DNA from: Ruminococcus sp. | GTDB lineage: Bacteria > Bacillota > Clostridia > Oscillospirales > Ruminococcaceae | Direction: 5' to 3' | Length of the DNA stretch: 38,520 nt | Assembly (NCBI GenBank): GCA_021199375.1 | Contig: JAJQIB010000007.1 | Span: forward strand, 1-38,520 | Shown: one piece after another, positions 7,889-17,139 of the stretch | How the letters are laid out: each line of letters starts with the position of its first letter | Numbering within the stretch: position 1 is the first letter of the stretch | Translations under genes and position numbers: made by a program | Notes under the pieces: model-generated | The model's input: only the letters and a program-made list of their open reading frames with translations | What the model was told of the DNA's origin: nothing | The model's database searches: none

Positions 7889-8914
7889 CTATCTCTGTAC
7901 TCTCCCACTTCCGCCATTATTCAGAAGGCTCTCAACATCTGCCACAGTGTTTCTGTTGTAATCACCCTCAATCGTATGTTTCAGACAACTTGCTGCAACT
8001 GCAAACTCAATAGCATCCTGGCACTGTTTTCCGGTTATCAAACCATATATAAGTCCCGCTCCGAAGCTGTCTCCGCCACCAACGCGATCAACGATCTGAA
8101 TGTCATACTTTCTCGAAAAATATGCCTTGTCTTCTGCTGAGCTATATAGCATTCCGCTCCAACCGTTCACACTGGCAGAATAGCTTTCTCTGAGTGTTAT
8201 AGCGACATACTTGCAACCGTATCTACAACAAATCTCTCTTGCAACGGATTCATAACCTACTTTGTTCAGCTTTCCGGATTCGACAACATTATTCTCCGGC
8301 TTGATACCGAGAACCTTATCTGCATCCTCTTCATTGGCAATGCAGACATCCACATAAGACATTAACTGTGCCATTACGGATTTTGCCTTTTCACTGCTCC
8401 ACAGATTCTTCCTGTAGTTTAAATCACAAGACACTGTGATACCTTTCTCCTTGGCTGCTTTCACTGCATCCAGGCATATCTCTGCCACATTATCCGACAA
8501 TGCAGGATTAATCCCCGTCCAATGGAACCAATCAACCCCATCAAAGATAACATTCCAATCAAAATCAGACCTCTGCGCTAAAGCTATCGCAGAATAAGCA
8601 CGGTCATAGATGACTTTTGACGGCCGCTGTGATGCTCCCTTTTCGAGATAATACAACCCCATCCGGCCATCTCCGTAAACAATCTTACTCGTGTCCACAC
8701 CAAAGTACCGCATAGAATTTACTGCCGCATCTCCGGCTGCTCCTTCAGGCAGTTTTGTAAGGAACGCTGAGTCTAACCCGAAGATGGCAAGAGACACAGC
8801 GACATTAGCCTCTCCGCCGCAGAATGTAGCATCCAAGCTATCCTTCTGAAACAGCTTCGTATATCCCGGTGCAGCAAGTCTTAATAAAATTTCTCCAAAA
8901 GACAATACTTTCAT
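7889..8914 (-). CDS. PfkB-family sugar kinase, KdgK-like
   Basis: The 341-residue protein shows the PfkB/ribokinase fold. The N-terminal substrate part contains FCGGEANVAVSLA (about 31-43), and the anion hole and catalytic base lie in GGGDSFGAG (279-287, Asp282). Overall it is most like 2-keto-3-deoxygluconate kinases, which phosphorylate a 2-keto-3-deoxy acid. It begins one base after the stop of the aldolase gene, and that gene belongs to the class that makes such keto acids from pyruvate. This context suggests it acts on an intermediate of an ulosonic acid or deoxy-keto sugar for the polysaccharide rather than in sugar catabolism. The substrate is an inference. Confidence 0.75.
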   Translation of the reverse strand: MKVLSFGEILLRLAAPGYTKLFQKDSLDATFCGGEANVAVSLAIFGLDSAFLTKLPEGAAGDAAVNSMRYFGVDTSKIVYGDGRMGLYYLEKGASQRPSKVIYDRAYSAIALAQRSDFDWNVIFDGVDWFHWTGINPALSDNVAEICLDAVKAAKEKGITVSCDLNYRKNLWSSEKAKSVMAQLMSYVDVCIANEEDADKVLGIKPENNVVESGKLNKVGYESVAREICCRYGCKYVAITLRESYSASVNGWSGMLYSSAEDKAYFSRKYDIQIVDRVGGGDSFGAGLIYGLITGKQCQDAIEFAVAASCLKHTIEGDYNRNTVADVESLLNNGGSGRVQR

Positions 8915-8915
8915 T

Positions 8916-10508
8916 CTATTCGTCTCCGCTCTTTACAGTCACATATTTTGGTGTGGTCAGGAAATAAATTTTTACGCTTTTAGCGTATTCGCTCAAAACC
9001 GTTTCCATGCCCGCATTCATCGCATCAAGTACTGCATTCCTTGTAATAAACGCCATATGGCCATCTGCATAGTTTTCGGAAATATCGTGTGCATAGCCAT
9101 CAAATCCAGCAAGATAAAATTCTGACACACCATAATTCATTAGAAATTTAATAGCCATAAGTCCAGCATTATCTTTAACAGATTCAACATCATTTAGAAG
9201 ATCTCTGTATTTGGTTTGGAGATAAACATTATCTGCAGGAATATTCGAGGTAACTATACATTTTTCTCTCTTGGTTATGTCTAATTCACGAAAGCGTCTC
9301 AAATTACTTAAAAATATAAAATTCGTACCCATCACTGGATAATCAAAATTAACGCCAATTGAAACAACATCCGAGCCTTCCGCAAAAGCTTCAATCCTGT
9401 CTCTCTCATCAGCAGAACTCTTCCCTGGTGCAATAAGCAGCACTTTCTTCCTTGCTAGCTTGTCCTTCAATTCAGTCTTATGCACCTCTTGAACCTGTCC
9501 AGTTGCCATATATCTAAGGTAGACTTCTTCAATATAATCCTTGTCATAGGACAGCCGTTTCTCCTCATCCATCATATCGAAGATTTCATTCATATCCTCT
9601 ACAGTGAGAGTCTTCTTATCATCCAGATAACCGGCATAATTCGGATGGGCGTTATGCGATGCCGACAAGTAATTTGGTAGGGAATAACCCCAGTGATTTC
9701 TTAGATAAAACTCATTAAGTATTTCATCAATGATAGTCAGTAACGGCTTCAATACATACTGACCATCAGCGTTCTCATTCAAATATTCTACAAACAACTC
9801 TGTATTCAGATTACCAGCTCCACGACCCATACCGTACACTGATGAATCGATAATCAGATCCCTATCTGTCTGGATATGTACAAGGCTCTGCGCATTCGAG
9901 TAGGCAAGCTGCATATTATTGTGTGAATGGAAACCAATCTTAATCGTATTCTTGAGATTATGCTCAACCATATAAAACAGTCTGGTAAGGTCCTTCTTCT
10001 TCATCATTCCAAAGCTGTCAACGATATAAAATGCATAAGGCTCCACATCGTTCACACGGCAGATCAGGTCTAGGAATTCTTCATCTGTATAGCTGACTGA
10101 AACCATCGCCTGGATAAAGACCTTGTAACCTTTTTCTTTGACTTTCCGGCAATCATCAAGACCGGCAATCCTGTCCTTCTTGTGGAAAGCAATACGAAGA
10201 CCATCAACGGACGTTCCATCGTATTCTGGTAAATCCTCCGGCACAAACTTTCCGTGATCGGCTAGCATGACAAAAATCTTCCCATCCCTTTTTTCAGGAA
10301 TAATCTTTGCAACCTGATCAAGGTTAGTAAATCTTGTACGGTCTCTATCATATTCCACAGTGTTCATGAAAAAGCCGCACTCAATAATATCGATGTTAGC
10401 CTCCATCAGCCCACTGACTATTTTCTTTTCATTCTCAAATCCGAAATGACAGTCATTACAGTACCCGCCATCCCGTAACGTACAGTCCAAAGCCTGTATG
10501 TGTCTCAT
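8916..10508 (-). CDS. HMGL-like pyruvate aldolase fused to a DUF115-like domain
   Basis: Residues 1-270 form a DRE-TIM (HMGL-like) aldolase barrel. LDCTLRDGG at 7-15 carries the metal- and pyruvate-binding Arg-Asp pair, HSH at 194-196 gives the metal-binding histidines, and GMGRGAGNLNTE at 226-237 closes the active site. It resembles 4-hydroxy-2-oxovalerate aldolase, which joins pyruvate to an aldehyde. Residues about 355-525 form a second, Rossmann-like part (VLLIAPGKS at 356-364; MAIKFLMNYG and FYLAGFDGY, about 451-472) like DUF115/GT42-type proteins. In the operon it sits between a cytidylyltransferase and a KdgK-like kinase. I infer that it builds a 2-keto sugar acid for the polysaccharide; the role of the fused domain is unknown. 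Confidence 0.7.
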   Translation of the reverse strand: MRHIQALDCTLRDGGYCNDCHFGFENEKKIVSGLMEANIDIIECGFFMNTVEYDRDRTRFTNLDQVAKIIPEKRDGKIFVMLADHGKFVPEDLPEYDGTSVDGLRIAFHKKDRIAGLDDCRKVKEKGYKVFIQAMVSVSYTDEEFLDLICRVNDVEPYAFYIVDSFGMMKKKDLTRLFYMVEHNLKNTIKIGFHSHNNMQLAYSNAQSLVHIQTDRDLIIDSSVYGMGRGAGNLNTELFVEYLNENADGQYVLKPLLTIIDEILNEFYLRNHWGYSLPNYLSASHNAHPNYAGYLDDKKTLTVEDMNEIFDMMDEEKRLSYDKDYIEEVYLRYMATGQVQEVHKTELKDKLARKKVLLIAPGKSSADERDRIEAFAEGSDVVSIGVNFDYPVMGTNFIFLSNLRRFRELDITKREKCIVTSNIPADNVYLQTKYRDLLNDVESVKDNAGLMAIKFLMNYGVSEFYLAGFDGYAHDISENYADGHMAFITRNAVLDAMNAGMETVLSEYAKSVKIYFLTTPKYVTVKSGDE

Positions 10509-10553
10509 TCTGAATATTCCTCTCTACTAAAACTTCTGATATTACATAGTTTC

Positions 10554-11210
10554 CTACTTCTTAAAGAAGATGTGGTTATAGATTGCATCGGCAATCATAA
10601 AATCTTCTGCTTCATCAATATCCACGCTTTCAATCTCGCCGACCTCCACGATATATGGTTTTTCACCAATCCTGCGGTTCAATTTGGTCATGACTTCGTT
10701 CCTGTAAATATAGAAACCACTCGTCTCCTCGTAAAGCGCAGGAAGATCCTGTGTACGAGGAATATTGTTAAGCTCGTAGTTAAACGGCGCACCGTCTTTC
10801 CAAAGGAAATCTTGCAATTTCTTCGCGGCAAAAGACGAATCATACTCTCCGCTAATCACAGCCTGCAGACCCTTTTCAATAGATTCTTTACTGATAAATG
10901 GAGCTGTGGTATGCGTCATCACATAAATGTCTGCCGGAACATCTGCCGCAAAGCATTGCAGCACCTCATTTATTTTTGTCGTGTCCTGATCAAGTGACTC
11001 CGACCGTTTCAAATACTTCACTCCATCTGGGATAAACTCCTGAATACCAGGATTACTGCAATATACAAATACTTCATCCACACCATCTACTGTAAGGAGC
11101 GTAGAAAGGATGTAATAGCAGAGAGGCTTACCGTTTGTAAAACACTTCGTGTTCTTCTGAGAAAGCCGACGATTATTCAATTTCATTGGTACTATGGCTA
11201 CTGTTTTCAT
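10554..11210 (-). CDS. CMP-keto-acid sugar cytidylyltransferase (NeuA/KdsB-like)
   Basis: The 218-residue protein has the opening IVPMKLNNRRLSQKNTK (about 6-22), a variant of the IPARxGSxRLxxKN CTP-binding loop of acylneuraminate and Kdo cytidylyltransferases. It also has THTTAPF near 100-106, where the family has a T-P-F substrate segment, and ends with the usual VDIDEAEDF near 196-204. It would convert a 2-keto sugar acid plus CTP to CMP-sugar and pyrophosphate. Its start overlaps the stop of the GT2 gene upstream by four bases, and it lies 45 bases before the aldolase gene. No sialic acid synthase (NeuB) or Kdo-8-P synthase is in the window, so its substrate is probably made by the neighbouring aldolase. 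Confidence 0.8.
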   Translation of the reverse strand: MKTVAIVPMKLNNRRLSQKNTKCFTNGKPLCYYILSTLLTVDGVDEVFVYCSNPGIQEFIPDGVKYLKRSESLDQDTTKINEVLQCFAADVPADIYVMTHTTAPFISKESIEKGLQAVISGEYDSSFAAKKLQDFLWKDGAPFNYELNNIPRTQDLPALYEETSGFYIYRNEVMTKLNRRIGEKPYIVEVGEIESVDIDEAEDFMIADAIYNHIFFKK

Positions 11211-12097
11211 TTCTTATTTTCTCCTCTTTTGATGCTCTTTTTTACCGTGCATAAAGCTTTTTTCTCAATATCCTCAAATTTCATACAAATCATAAGGATA
11301 ATACGTTCGACGGAATTCATACTAATACAAGTCTTCTGAAAATATTTTCTCGAACGTTGCATTATAAAATGTGATTTCATCTGTTTCTCATTATCCGCAT
11401 TGCTTGTAGATTTATGATTGTGTATGTATGACGTTCTAGTGCAAATGCCAAGATTATATCCAGCATTTCTTACTTTATAGGAAAGAATATTCTCCTCATA
11501 ATACAAAAAAGTACCCTCATCCAAATATCTCACTTCTTTTAGTAAAGCGATTCGAGCCCCCCAAAAACAACCTGGGACAACGTCAACATTCATCACATCA
11601 CTGGAATTTTCTGGAAATTGATATATCGTGACTTTTTTATGTAATAATCTATAAATAGTAAAGCACTCTAATATTTCAGATGTTACTGTAGGATATGTCC
11701 AACATTGTCTCTGAGAGAAACTTCCACTTATATCAGTTCTAATTGCTCCCAAAACTCCATATCTCTCATTTTCACTAAACGCTCTAATTATTTCAGCGAA
11801 ACATTCCTCTGTAATAATCACATCTGGATTGATTATGAAAACATATTCAATGTTCTCAACCTTGTTTGCTAGATACCGTATTCCGATGTTATTTCCCGCT
11901 GAATACCCTTTATTGCTGGATGCAAGAATAGTATGTATTTTTAAAGATTCAAGCTCTTTTAAATGCTTCCATGAATCATCCGTTGAACAATTATCAACCA
12001 AAACAATATGATCAATGATATTCATTTTTTCGAGATTTAAAGCTAATTCTTTAGAATCAGACCATGTATTATAATTTAATATTACTGCCCCAATCAT
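11207..12097 (-). CDS. GT2-family glycosyltransferase
   Basis: The 296-residue protein is a GT-A fold family 2 enzyme. It has the start VILNYNTWSDSKELALN (about 5-21), the DNCSTDDSW nucleotide-binding region at 36-44, NKGYSAGNN near 61-69, and the metal-binding INPD (DxD equivalent, about 89-92). Arrangement and length resemble rhamnosyltransferases, which fits the dTDP-rhamnose genes upstream, but donor and acceptor cannot be read from sequence. It acts at the cytoplasmic face on lipid-linked repeat units. Its stop overlaps the next gene (ATGA), and it starts 14 bases after the DUF115-type gene. Confidence 0.8.
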   Translation of the reverse strand: MIGAVILNYNTWSDSKELALNLEKMNIIDHIVLVDNCSTDDSWKHLKELESLKIHTILASSNKGYSAGNNIGIRYLANKVENIEYVFIINPDVIITEECFAEIIRAFSENERYGVLGAIRTDISGSFSQRQCWTYPTVTSEILECFTIYRLLHKKVTIYQFPENSSDVMNVDVVPGCFWGARIALLKEVRYLDEGTFLYYEENILSYKVRNAGYNLGICTRTSYIHNHKSTSNADNEKQMKSHFIMQRSRKYFQKTCISMNSVERIILMICMKFEDIEKKALCTVKKSIKRGENKK

Positions 12098-12111
12098 CTA
12101 TAACTGCCTTT

Positions 12112-12864
12112 CTATCTAGCAAAAATATCTTCAAGGGGTACTCTTGTAAAAATATCAAGACTGCCTCCACGTGTAGAATTATATATATTGACACCTAGCT
12201 TAGATTCCATCGAATGTAGATATTCATATGCACGTAACATGTTTTCAGCGGTATTGTCATAATTTCCATCATCAGCATAACCGTCAAAATGCTTCTTTTT
12301 TGTCGAATAATTGCAGTCATTTCCGATGAAATATATATCTTTAAAGCCCATATAAACTGCTAATTGAACAGCAGAATAAGTTACTGAAAACCCATCATAT
12401 GATATTCTCGAAAAATCATCTGAAAATTTAATATTCTTATTCCTACCCATGTTATGTCCCAACAGTGAAAGATTATACACCATAATATCTGAAGGTAGTT
12501 TTAAAGTCTGAAATTTGTATTTCACAATACTCCCAAATAATTTAATTTTAATATTTTTTATTTCTTCGAATACTCTATCTGAAATTTTCTGGTAAACAAA
12601 AGGGTCCTGTAGCATATATACATCGGGCCTATATTCCGTTTTATCAAATAAGTTGATAATAGAATTCATGCTAAATGTAAATTCATTTTTGATTAAATTC
12701 AAGTCTTCGATAGTAAGACTAGGACCGGTGCATACAATAAAGCATCTTTCCCCAGAATGTGTATCCCTGAGCTTTTCTATTTTTTTATTTCTACAGCAAT
12801 GTCTTCTTATAGATACAATGAATTCGTAAATGAAATAGTATATTTCCTTTAAAACTCTTTTCAT
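12112..12864 (-). CDS. DUF115/Maf-like putative glycosyltransferase
   Basis: This 250-residue protein has CFIVCTGPSLT (about 42-52) and, toward the C-terminus, YSAVQLAVYMGFKDIYFIGN (about 168-187) followed by an aspartate/asparagine-rich loop. These are hallmarks of DUF115 (MptE-like) proteins, which share a fold with GT42 sialyltransferases and with Maf flagellin glycosyltransferases that use CMP-nonulosonic acids. In a locus that also has a CMP-sugar synthetase, the simplest reading is that it transfers the CMP-activated keto acid. Direct evidence of activity is lacking. It overlaps the decayed GT4 gene upstream by four bases. Confidence 0.6.
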   Translation of the reverse strand: MKRVLKEIYYFIYEFIVSIRRHCCRNKKIEKLRDTHSGERCFIVCTGPSLTIEDLNLIKNEFTFSMNSIINLFDKTEYRPDVYMLQDPFVYQKISDRVFEEIKNIKIKLFGSIVKYKFQTLKLPSDIMVYNLSLLGHNMGRNKNIKFSDDFSRISYDGFSVTYSAVQLAVYMGFKDIYFIGNDCNYSTKKKHFDGYADDGNYDNTAENMLRAYEYLHSMESKLGVNIYNSTRGGSLDIFTRVPLEDIFAR

Positions 12865-13668
12865 GCCTTTCTCTCCCGTTCAAGCAAACTATTATAAATT
12901 TTTCTTATTTCTTCGACCGCATTACTTACATCGAATTTGCTAGCTGATATAATACAATTGTCTTTCATAGATTCTCGAATCAAACTATCCTTCAGCTTAC
13001 TTATTCCTTCTGCAAACTGATGTGAATCATATGGATCCGCCAAATAACCATTTACACCATTATTCACATAATCCACAATTCCATGTACATTCGAAGCAAC
13101 GATTGGAAGACCAGAAGCAAGCATTTCAATTCCAGACAATCCAAGTCCTTCTCTTGTGGACGGCATAACTCCAATATCAGCGCACTTACAAATTTGTGGT
13201 ATGTCGTCTCTCAATCCCATCAAGCGCAAATCTACAGATTTCTCTATTGCAAGAGATTTTAACTCTTCAGTTGTATTATCACTTGTCATAGCATTACCGC
13301 AAATCATAAATACAGCATTGGGTATCTTACATTCAGCTAACGCTTCTATAATAATCCTATGATTTTTCCTTCTCGATAATTCTCCTACTGCCAGAACTAA
13401 AAAATCATTTTTTTCACACCAAGAGATTCCCGGTATTTCTTTTTATCCACTATTGCATCTTTAAACTTCTTTGTATCAACTCCAACTCCAGGAATATAAA
13501 ACACTTTTTTACAATGCATTTTTTTGCATTTTTGTAATCTTCATGATTAATTGTTATTATTGCATCAGAGAAATATGACATTAAATCTTCTATGGTGTGA
13601 TAAACAATCCATGTTTTTTTACTTGAATACTTATGGAAATAAAAGCCATGTGTTGTATAGGCTATCAC
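12861..13668 (-). pseudogene. GT4-family glycosyltransferase, 5'-deleted and frameshifted
   Basis: Across three frames one can read a family 4 glycosyltransferase. AYTTHGFYFHKYSSKKTW opens the remnant, followed by SDAIITINHEDYKNAKK. The frame shifts near 13498-13501 to give a YIPGVGVDTKKF-type segment, then shifts again at the T7 run (13408-13414) into LAVGELSRRKNHRIIIEAL. It ends with the intact C-terminal donor-binding part (PSTREGLGLSGIEMLASGLP, E-x7-E type). The first roughly 90 codons are missing: the remnant starts inside the 3' end of rfbC. The last 148 codons remain open but should not make an active enzyme. Confidence 0.75.
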
Positions 13669-14224
13669 TAAGATTCAAAGGCTCTCCGTCTAAGCTATAT
13701 CCTTCAGCACTGGCTGTGCCCTTATACTCACCAGCAACACACGGCCACTCAATGCCAATCTCCGGGTCGTTCCACGCCATGCCGCCTTCGTCATTTGCAT
13801 GGTATAAATCATCACACTTGTAGCAAAATTCCGCTGTGTCAGACAACACGAGGAATCCATGTGCAAATCCCCTCGGAATGAGGAACTGCTTCTTGTTCTC
13901 CTCAGACAGCTCAATGCCATACCATTTGCCATAGGTCTCGCTGCCGGAACGCAAATCCACAGCTACATCAAACACAGTTCCCTTGATTGCTCTGACGAGC
14001 TTCGTCTGGGGATAATTCTTCTGGAAATGCAGTCCTCGGAGAACACCCTTTGTGGACATGGACTGATTGTCCTGGACGAAGGTAATATTTATCCCGGCTT
14101 CCTCCATATCATGCTGGTTGTATGTCTCCATGAAGTATCCACGGCTATCGCCATGAACAGCCGGTTCAATCACACACAGTCCTTTGATGCCAGCCACATC
14201 TTTTTCAACTTTTATCTGTCCCAT
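13631..14224 (-). CDS. rfbC: dTDP-4-dehydrorhamnose 3,5-epimerase, altered C-terminus
   Basis: The 197-residue protein is an RmlC-type cupin with the expected HGDSRGYFMETYNQHDM (about 20-36), QDNQSMSTKGVLRGLHFQKN (active-site His in the RGLHFQ segment), PRGFAHGFLVLSD, and YSLDGEPLNLSD. It epimerises C3 and C5 of dTDP-4-keto-6-deoxyglucose in dTDP-L-rhamnose synthesis. The normal C-terminal residues after LNLSD are replaced by LYNTWLLFP, which is read from the out-of-frame start of the neighbouring glycosyltransferase remnant. A deletion near 13668 therefore fused the two genes. Catalytic residues lie upstream of the junction, so activity may survive. It starts 30 bases after rfbD. Confidence 0.85.
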   Translation of the reverse strand: MGQIKVEKDVAGIKGLCVIEPAVHGDSRGYFMETYNQHDMEEAGINITFVQDNQSMSTKGVLRGLHFQKNYPQTKLVRAIKGTVFDVAVDLRSGSETYGKWYGIELSEENKKQFLIPRGFAHGFLVLSDTAEFCYKCDDLYHANDEGGMAWNDPEIGIEWPCVAGEYKGTASAEGYSLDGEPLNLSDSLYNTWLLFP

Positions 14225-14253
14225 ATCTCTAACCTCTATAGTCCTTAAGAGTC

Positions 14254-15174
14254 TTAATACTCAATCTCTTTCAAATACCTGCTCACCGCATCCTGCCATG
14301 TGGGTAACGGCTCAAATCCTGCTTCCACCAGCTTGCTCTTATCCAAGCGGCTGTTGAACGGACGTGCAGCCTTTGACAACCCATACTCTTCTGTGGTCAC
14401 GGGAATAACTTTCGTCTTATATCCAGCCTGTCTGTATATCTCTTTCGTGAAGTCGTACCAGCTGATATATCCGCCCTCGTTGGTAGCATGGTAATATCCG
14501 TACTTCTCGGTCTCTACCATATCCACCAGAAGCCGCGCCAAATCGTATGTATAGGTCGGGGTTCCAATCTGGTCATTAACAACTCTTACCGTGTCGTGTG
14601 TCTTTCCAACATTCAACATCGTCTTAATGAAGTTTTTCCCATTCAAGCCAAATACCCAAGCGATACGGACTATGAAGTACTTGTCCAGTGTGGACGATAC
14701 CGCCAGTTCTCCCTCCAGCTTTGTTTGACCATAGACATTAAGCGGCTTATAGTCTTTGCAATCCGGCTGCCAAGGCTCAGTCCCCTGTCCATCAAACACA
14801 TAATCGGTACTGATATAGACCATCTTGCAGTCGAGTTTCTTGCAAACCTCTGCGATATTTTTTGTTCCACCAGCATTGACCGCACGAACCTTCTCGAACT
14901 TATCGTCATCCTCAGCCATATCCACAGCCGTCCAAGCAGCGCAGTGAATTACAACATCAGGATTAATTTCTGTGATTGTCTTGTCAACAGCTAAAGCGTC
15001 AGTAATATCAAGCGAAACATACGGAGCTGTGGTCACAGCAGAACCATCTGCCACACCTGAATAAACACCAGCTACATCAGAACCAATGCCGTCATATCCA
15101 CGTTTATATAATTCATTCATCACATCGTGTCCGAGCTGCCCTCCAACACCTGTTACAAATACCTTCATATTCAT
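14254..15174 (-). CDS. rfbD: dTDP-4-dehydrorhamnose reductase
   Basis: The 306-residue SDR protein shows the NAD(P)-binding loop VTGVGGQLGHDV (about 7-18), STDYVFDG (about 122-129), and the catalytic Tyr/Lys in YGQTKLEGE (about 147-155). It reduces dTDP-4-keto-L-rhamnose to dTDP-L-rhamnose, the last step of the pathway. The start overlaps the rfbB stop by four bases (TAGATG context). A second ATG at 15168 is possible and is better spaced from GGAG. Length and motifs are complete. Confidence 0.92.
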   Translation of the reverse strand: MNMKVFVTGVGGQLGHDVMNELYKRGYDGIGSDVAGVYSGVADGSAVTTAPYVSLDITDALAVDKTITEINPDVVIHCAAWTAVDMAEDDDKFEKVRAVNAGGTKNIAEVCKKLDCKMVYISTDYVFDGQGTEPWQPDCKDYKPLNVYGQTKLEGELAVSSTLDKYFIVRIAWVFGLNGKNFIKTMLNVGKTHDTVRVVNDQIGTPTYTYDLARLLVDMVETEKYGYYHATNEGGYISWYDFTKEIYRQAGYKTKVIPVTTEEYGLSKAARPFNSRLDKSKLVEAGFEPLPTWQDAVSRYLKEIEY

Positions 15175-16190
15175 CTATCTCCATACATCTTCTCATAGTA
15201 ATTCTGATACTCACCGCTTATAATGGTCTCCCACCATTCGCGGTTATCTAAGTACCACTGGATTGTCTTCTTGATGCCATCCTCAAACTTCGTCTCCGGC
15301 AGCCAGCCCAACTCATTGTGAATTTTCGTCGGGTCGATAGCATAGCGCATATCATGTCCCTTACGGTCTGTAACGTGCGTTATTAAACTCTCTGGCTTGC
15401 CAAGCTCTCGGCAGATGATTTTTACAATGTCGATGTTCTTCATCTCGTTATGACCGCCGACGTTATAGACCTCTCCAACTCTGCCCTTGTGGATAATCAA
15501 ATCAATTGCTCGACAGTGGTCTTCAACATACAACCAATCGCGAACATTCAGTCCCTCGCCGTATACCGGCAGAGGTTTATCATTCAGAGCGTTCGCAATC
15601 ATCAGAGGGATCAGCTTCTCCGGGAAGTGATATGGACCATAGTTATTGCTGCAACGGGAGATTGTCACAGGCAAGCCGTATGTCCTGTAGTAAGCAAGGA
15701 CAAGTAAGTCAGCACTTGCCTTACTCGAACTATAAGGACTGCTTGTGTGAATCGGAGTCTCCTCAGTAAAGAATAAATCCGGGCGGTCTAACGGCAGATC
15801 ACCATATACCTCATCGGTTGACACTTGGTGATAACGAGTAATGCCGTATTTGCGGCATGCATCCATCAGCACAGATGTTCCGATAATGTTGGTCTGTAAA
15901 AAGATGCCCGGATCTTCAATAGAACGGTCAACATGGCTTTCCGCTGCGAAATTGACCACAATATCAGGTTTTTCCTCTTCAAAAAGTTTATACACCGCAT
16001 CCCTGTCACAAATATCCGCTTTCACAAATCTGAAATTCGGATTATCCATCACAGGTGCTAAGGTCGACAAATTACCAGCATATGTCAGCTTATCTAAACA
16101 GATAATGCGGTAGTCTGGATATGTATTAAGCATGTGGAATATGAAATTTGAGCCTATAAATCCGGCACCGCCGGTTACGATAATTACCAT
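15171..16190 (-). CDS. rfbB: dTDP-glucose 4,6-dehydratase
   Basis: The 339-residue extended SDR has IIVTGGAGFIGSNF (about 3-16, NAD loop), STDEVYGD (about 124-131) and the YSSSKASADLL catalytic segment (about 153-163). It removes water from dTDP-glucose to form dTDP-4-keto-6-deoxyglucose. It lies 52 bases downstream of rfbA and overlaps rfbD. No lesions are seen. Confidence 0.93.
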   Translation of the reverse strand: MVIIVTGGAGFIGSNFIFHMLNTYPDYRIICLDKLTYAGNLSTLAPVMDNPNFRFVKADICDRDAVYKLFEEEKPDIVVNFAAESHVDRSIEDPGIFLQTNIIGTSVLMDACRKYGITRYHQVSTDEVYGDLPLDRPDLFFTEETPIHTSSPYSSSKASADLLVLAYYRTYGLPVTISRCSNNYGPYHFPEKLIPLMIANALNDKPLPVYGEGLNVRDWLYVEDHCRAIDLIIHKGRVGEVYNVGGHNEMKNIDIVKIICRELGKPESLITHVTDRKGHDMRYAIDPTKIHNELGWLPETKFEDGIKKTIQWYLDNREWWETIISGEYQNYYEKMYGDR

Positions 16191-16242
16191 TTCGTTGTAC
16201 TTCCTTCTATATAAAATCTGTGTGCATCAATGCATTTGTCGC

Positions 16243-17139
16243 TTAGTGCAGCACATCAAGATACTTTCCGTCTAATACGTCTTTCAAATACTGACCGTAC
16301 TGATTTTTCTTCAGCACTTCATACACAGCTAACACATCTTCTCTACTGATCCAGCCGTTCAAATATGCGATTTCTTCCAAACATCCAACCTTTCTGTGCT
16401 GGTGCTGCTCAACGGTCTTCACAAAGTTTGTGGCATCCACAAGACTTTCATGTGTTCCTGTGTCAAGCCAAGTAAATCCTTGCCCTAACAGTTCCACATT
16501 CAAATCGCCATTCTCAAGATAGATACGGTTTAAATCCGTAATCTCCAGCTCACCACGAGCCGACGGAGTTAAATTCTTCGCGTATTCCACAACACGGTTG
16601 TCATAGAAGTACAGACCGGTCACGCAGTAGTTGCTCTTCGGATGTTCCGGCTTCTCCTCAATGGACACAGCCTTACCATCCTTATCAAACTCAACAATAC
16701 CAAAACGCTCCGGGTCATCCACGTAATAACCGAACACTGTGGCTCCCTTATCGTTCTCAGCATTCCCCACAGCAGCTTTCAGTCTTTTCTTCAAACCATG
16801 ACCCGCAAAAATATTGTCACCAAGTACCATGGCCACGGTGTCTTCACCAATGAAGTCTGCACCGATAATGAACGCCTGTGCCAATCCATCGGGACTTGGC
16901 TGAACCGCATAGGACAGCTTCACTCCGAACTGATGACCATCACCAAGTAAGTCCTCAAAACGAGGAGTATCCTGCGGTGTGGAAATAATCAAAATGTCCC
17001 GGATGCCAGCGTTCATCAGAACAGACATTGGGTAGTAAATCATCGGCTTATCATATATAGGAAGCAATTGCTTCGATGTAACTTTTGTCAGCGGATACAG
17101 GCGAGTGCCTGAGCCACCTGCTAAAATTATTCCTTTCAT
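16243..17139 (-). CDS. rfbA: Glucose-1-phosphate thymidylyltransferase
   Basis: The 298-residue protein has [16 protein letters not shown] (3-18), the product-binding [11 protein letters not shown] (about 79-89) and VLGDNIF near 105-111, as in RmlA. It makes dTDP-glucose, the first step of the rhamnose pathway. The start is set by AAGGGAG about 8 bases upstream, inside the end of the truncated glycosyltransferase copy, whose TGA overlaps the rfbA ATG. Length is normal for the family. Confidence 0.93.
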   Translation of the reverse strand: MKGIILAGGSGTRLYPLTKVTSKQLLPIYDKPMIYYPMSVLMNAGIRDILIISTPQDTPRFEDLLGDGHQFGVKLSYAVQPSPDGLAQAFIIGADFIGEDTVAMVLGDNIFAGHGLKKRLKAAVGNAENDKGATVFGYYVDDPERFGIVEFDKDGKAVSIEEKPEHPKSNYCVTGLYFYDNRVVEYAKNLTPSARGELEITDLNRIYLENGDLNVELLGQGFTWLDTGTHESLVDATNFVKTVEQHQHRKVGCLEEIAYLNGWISREDVLAVYEVLKKNQYGQYLKDVLDGKYLDVLH

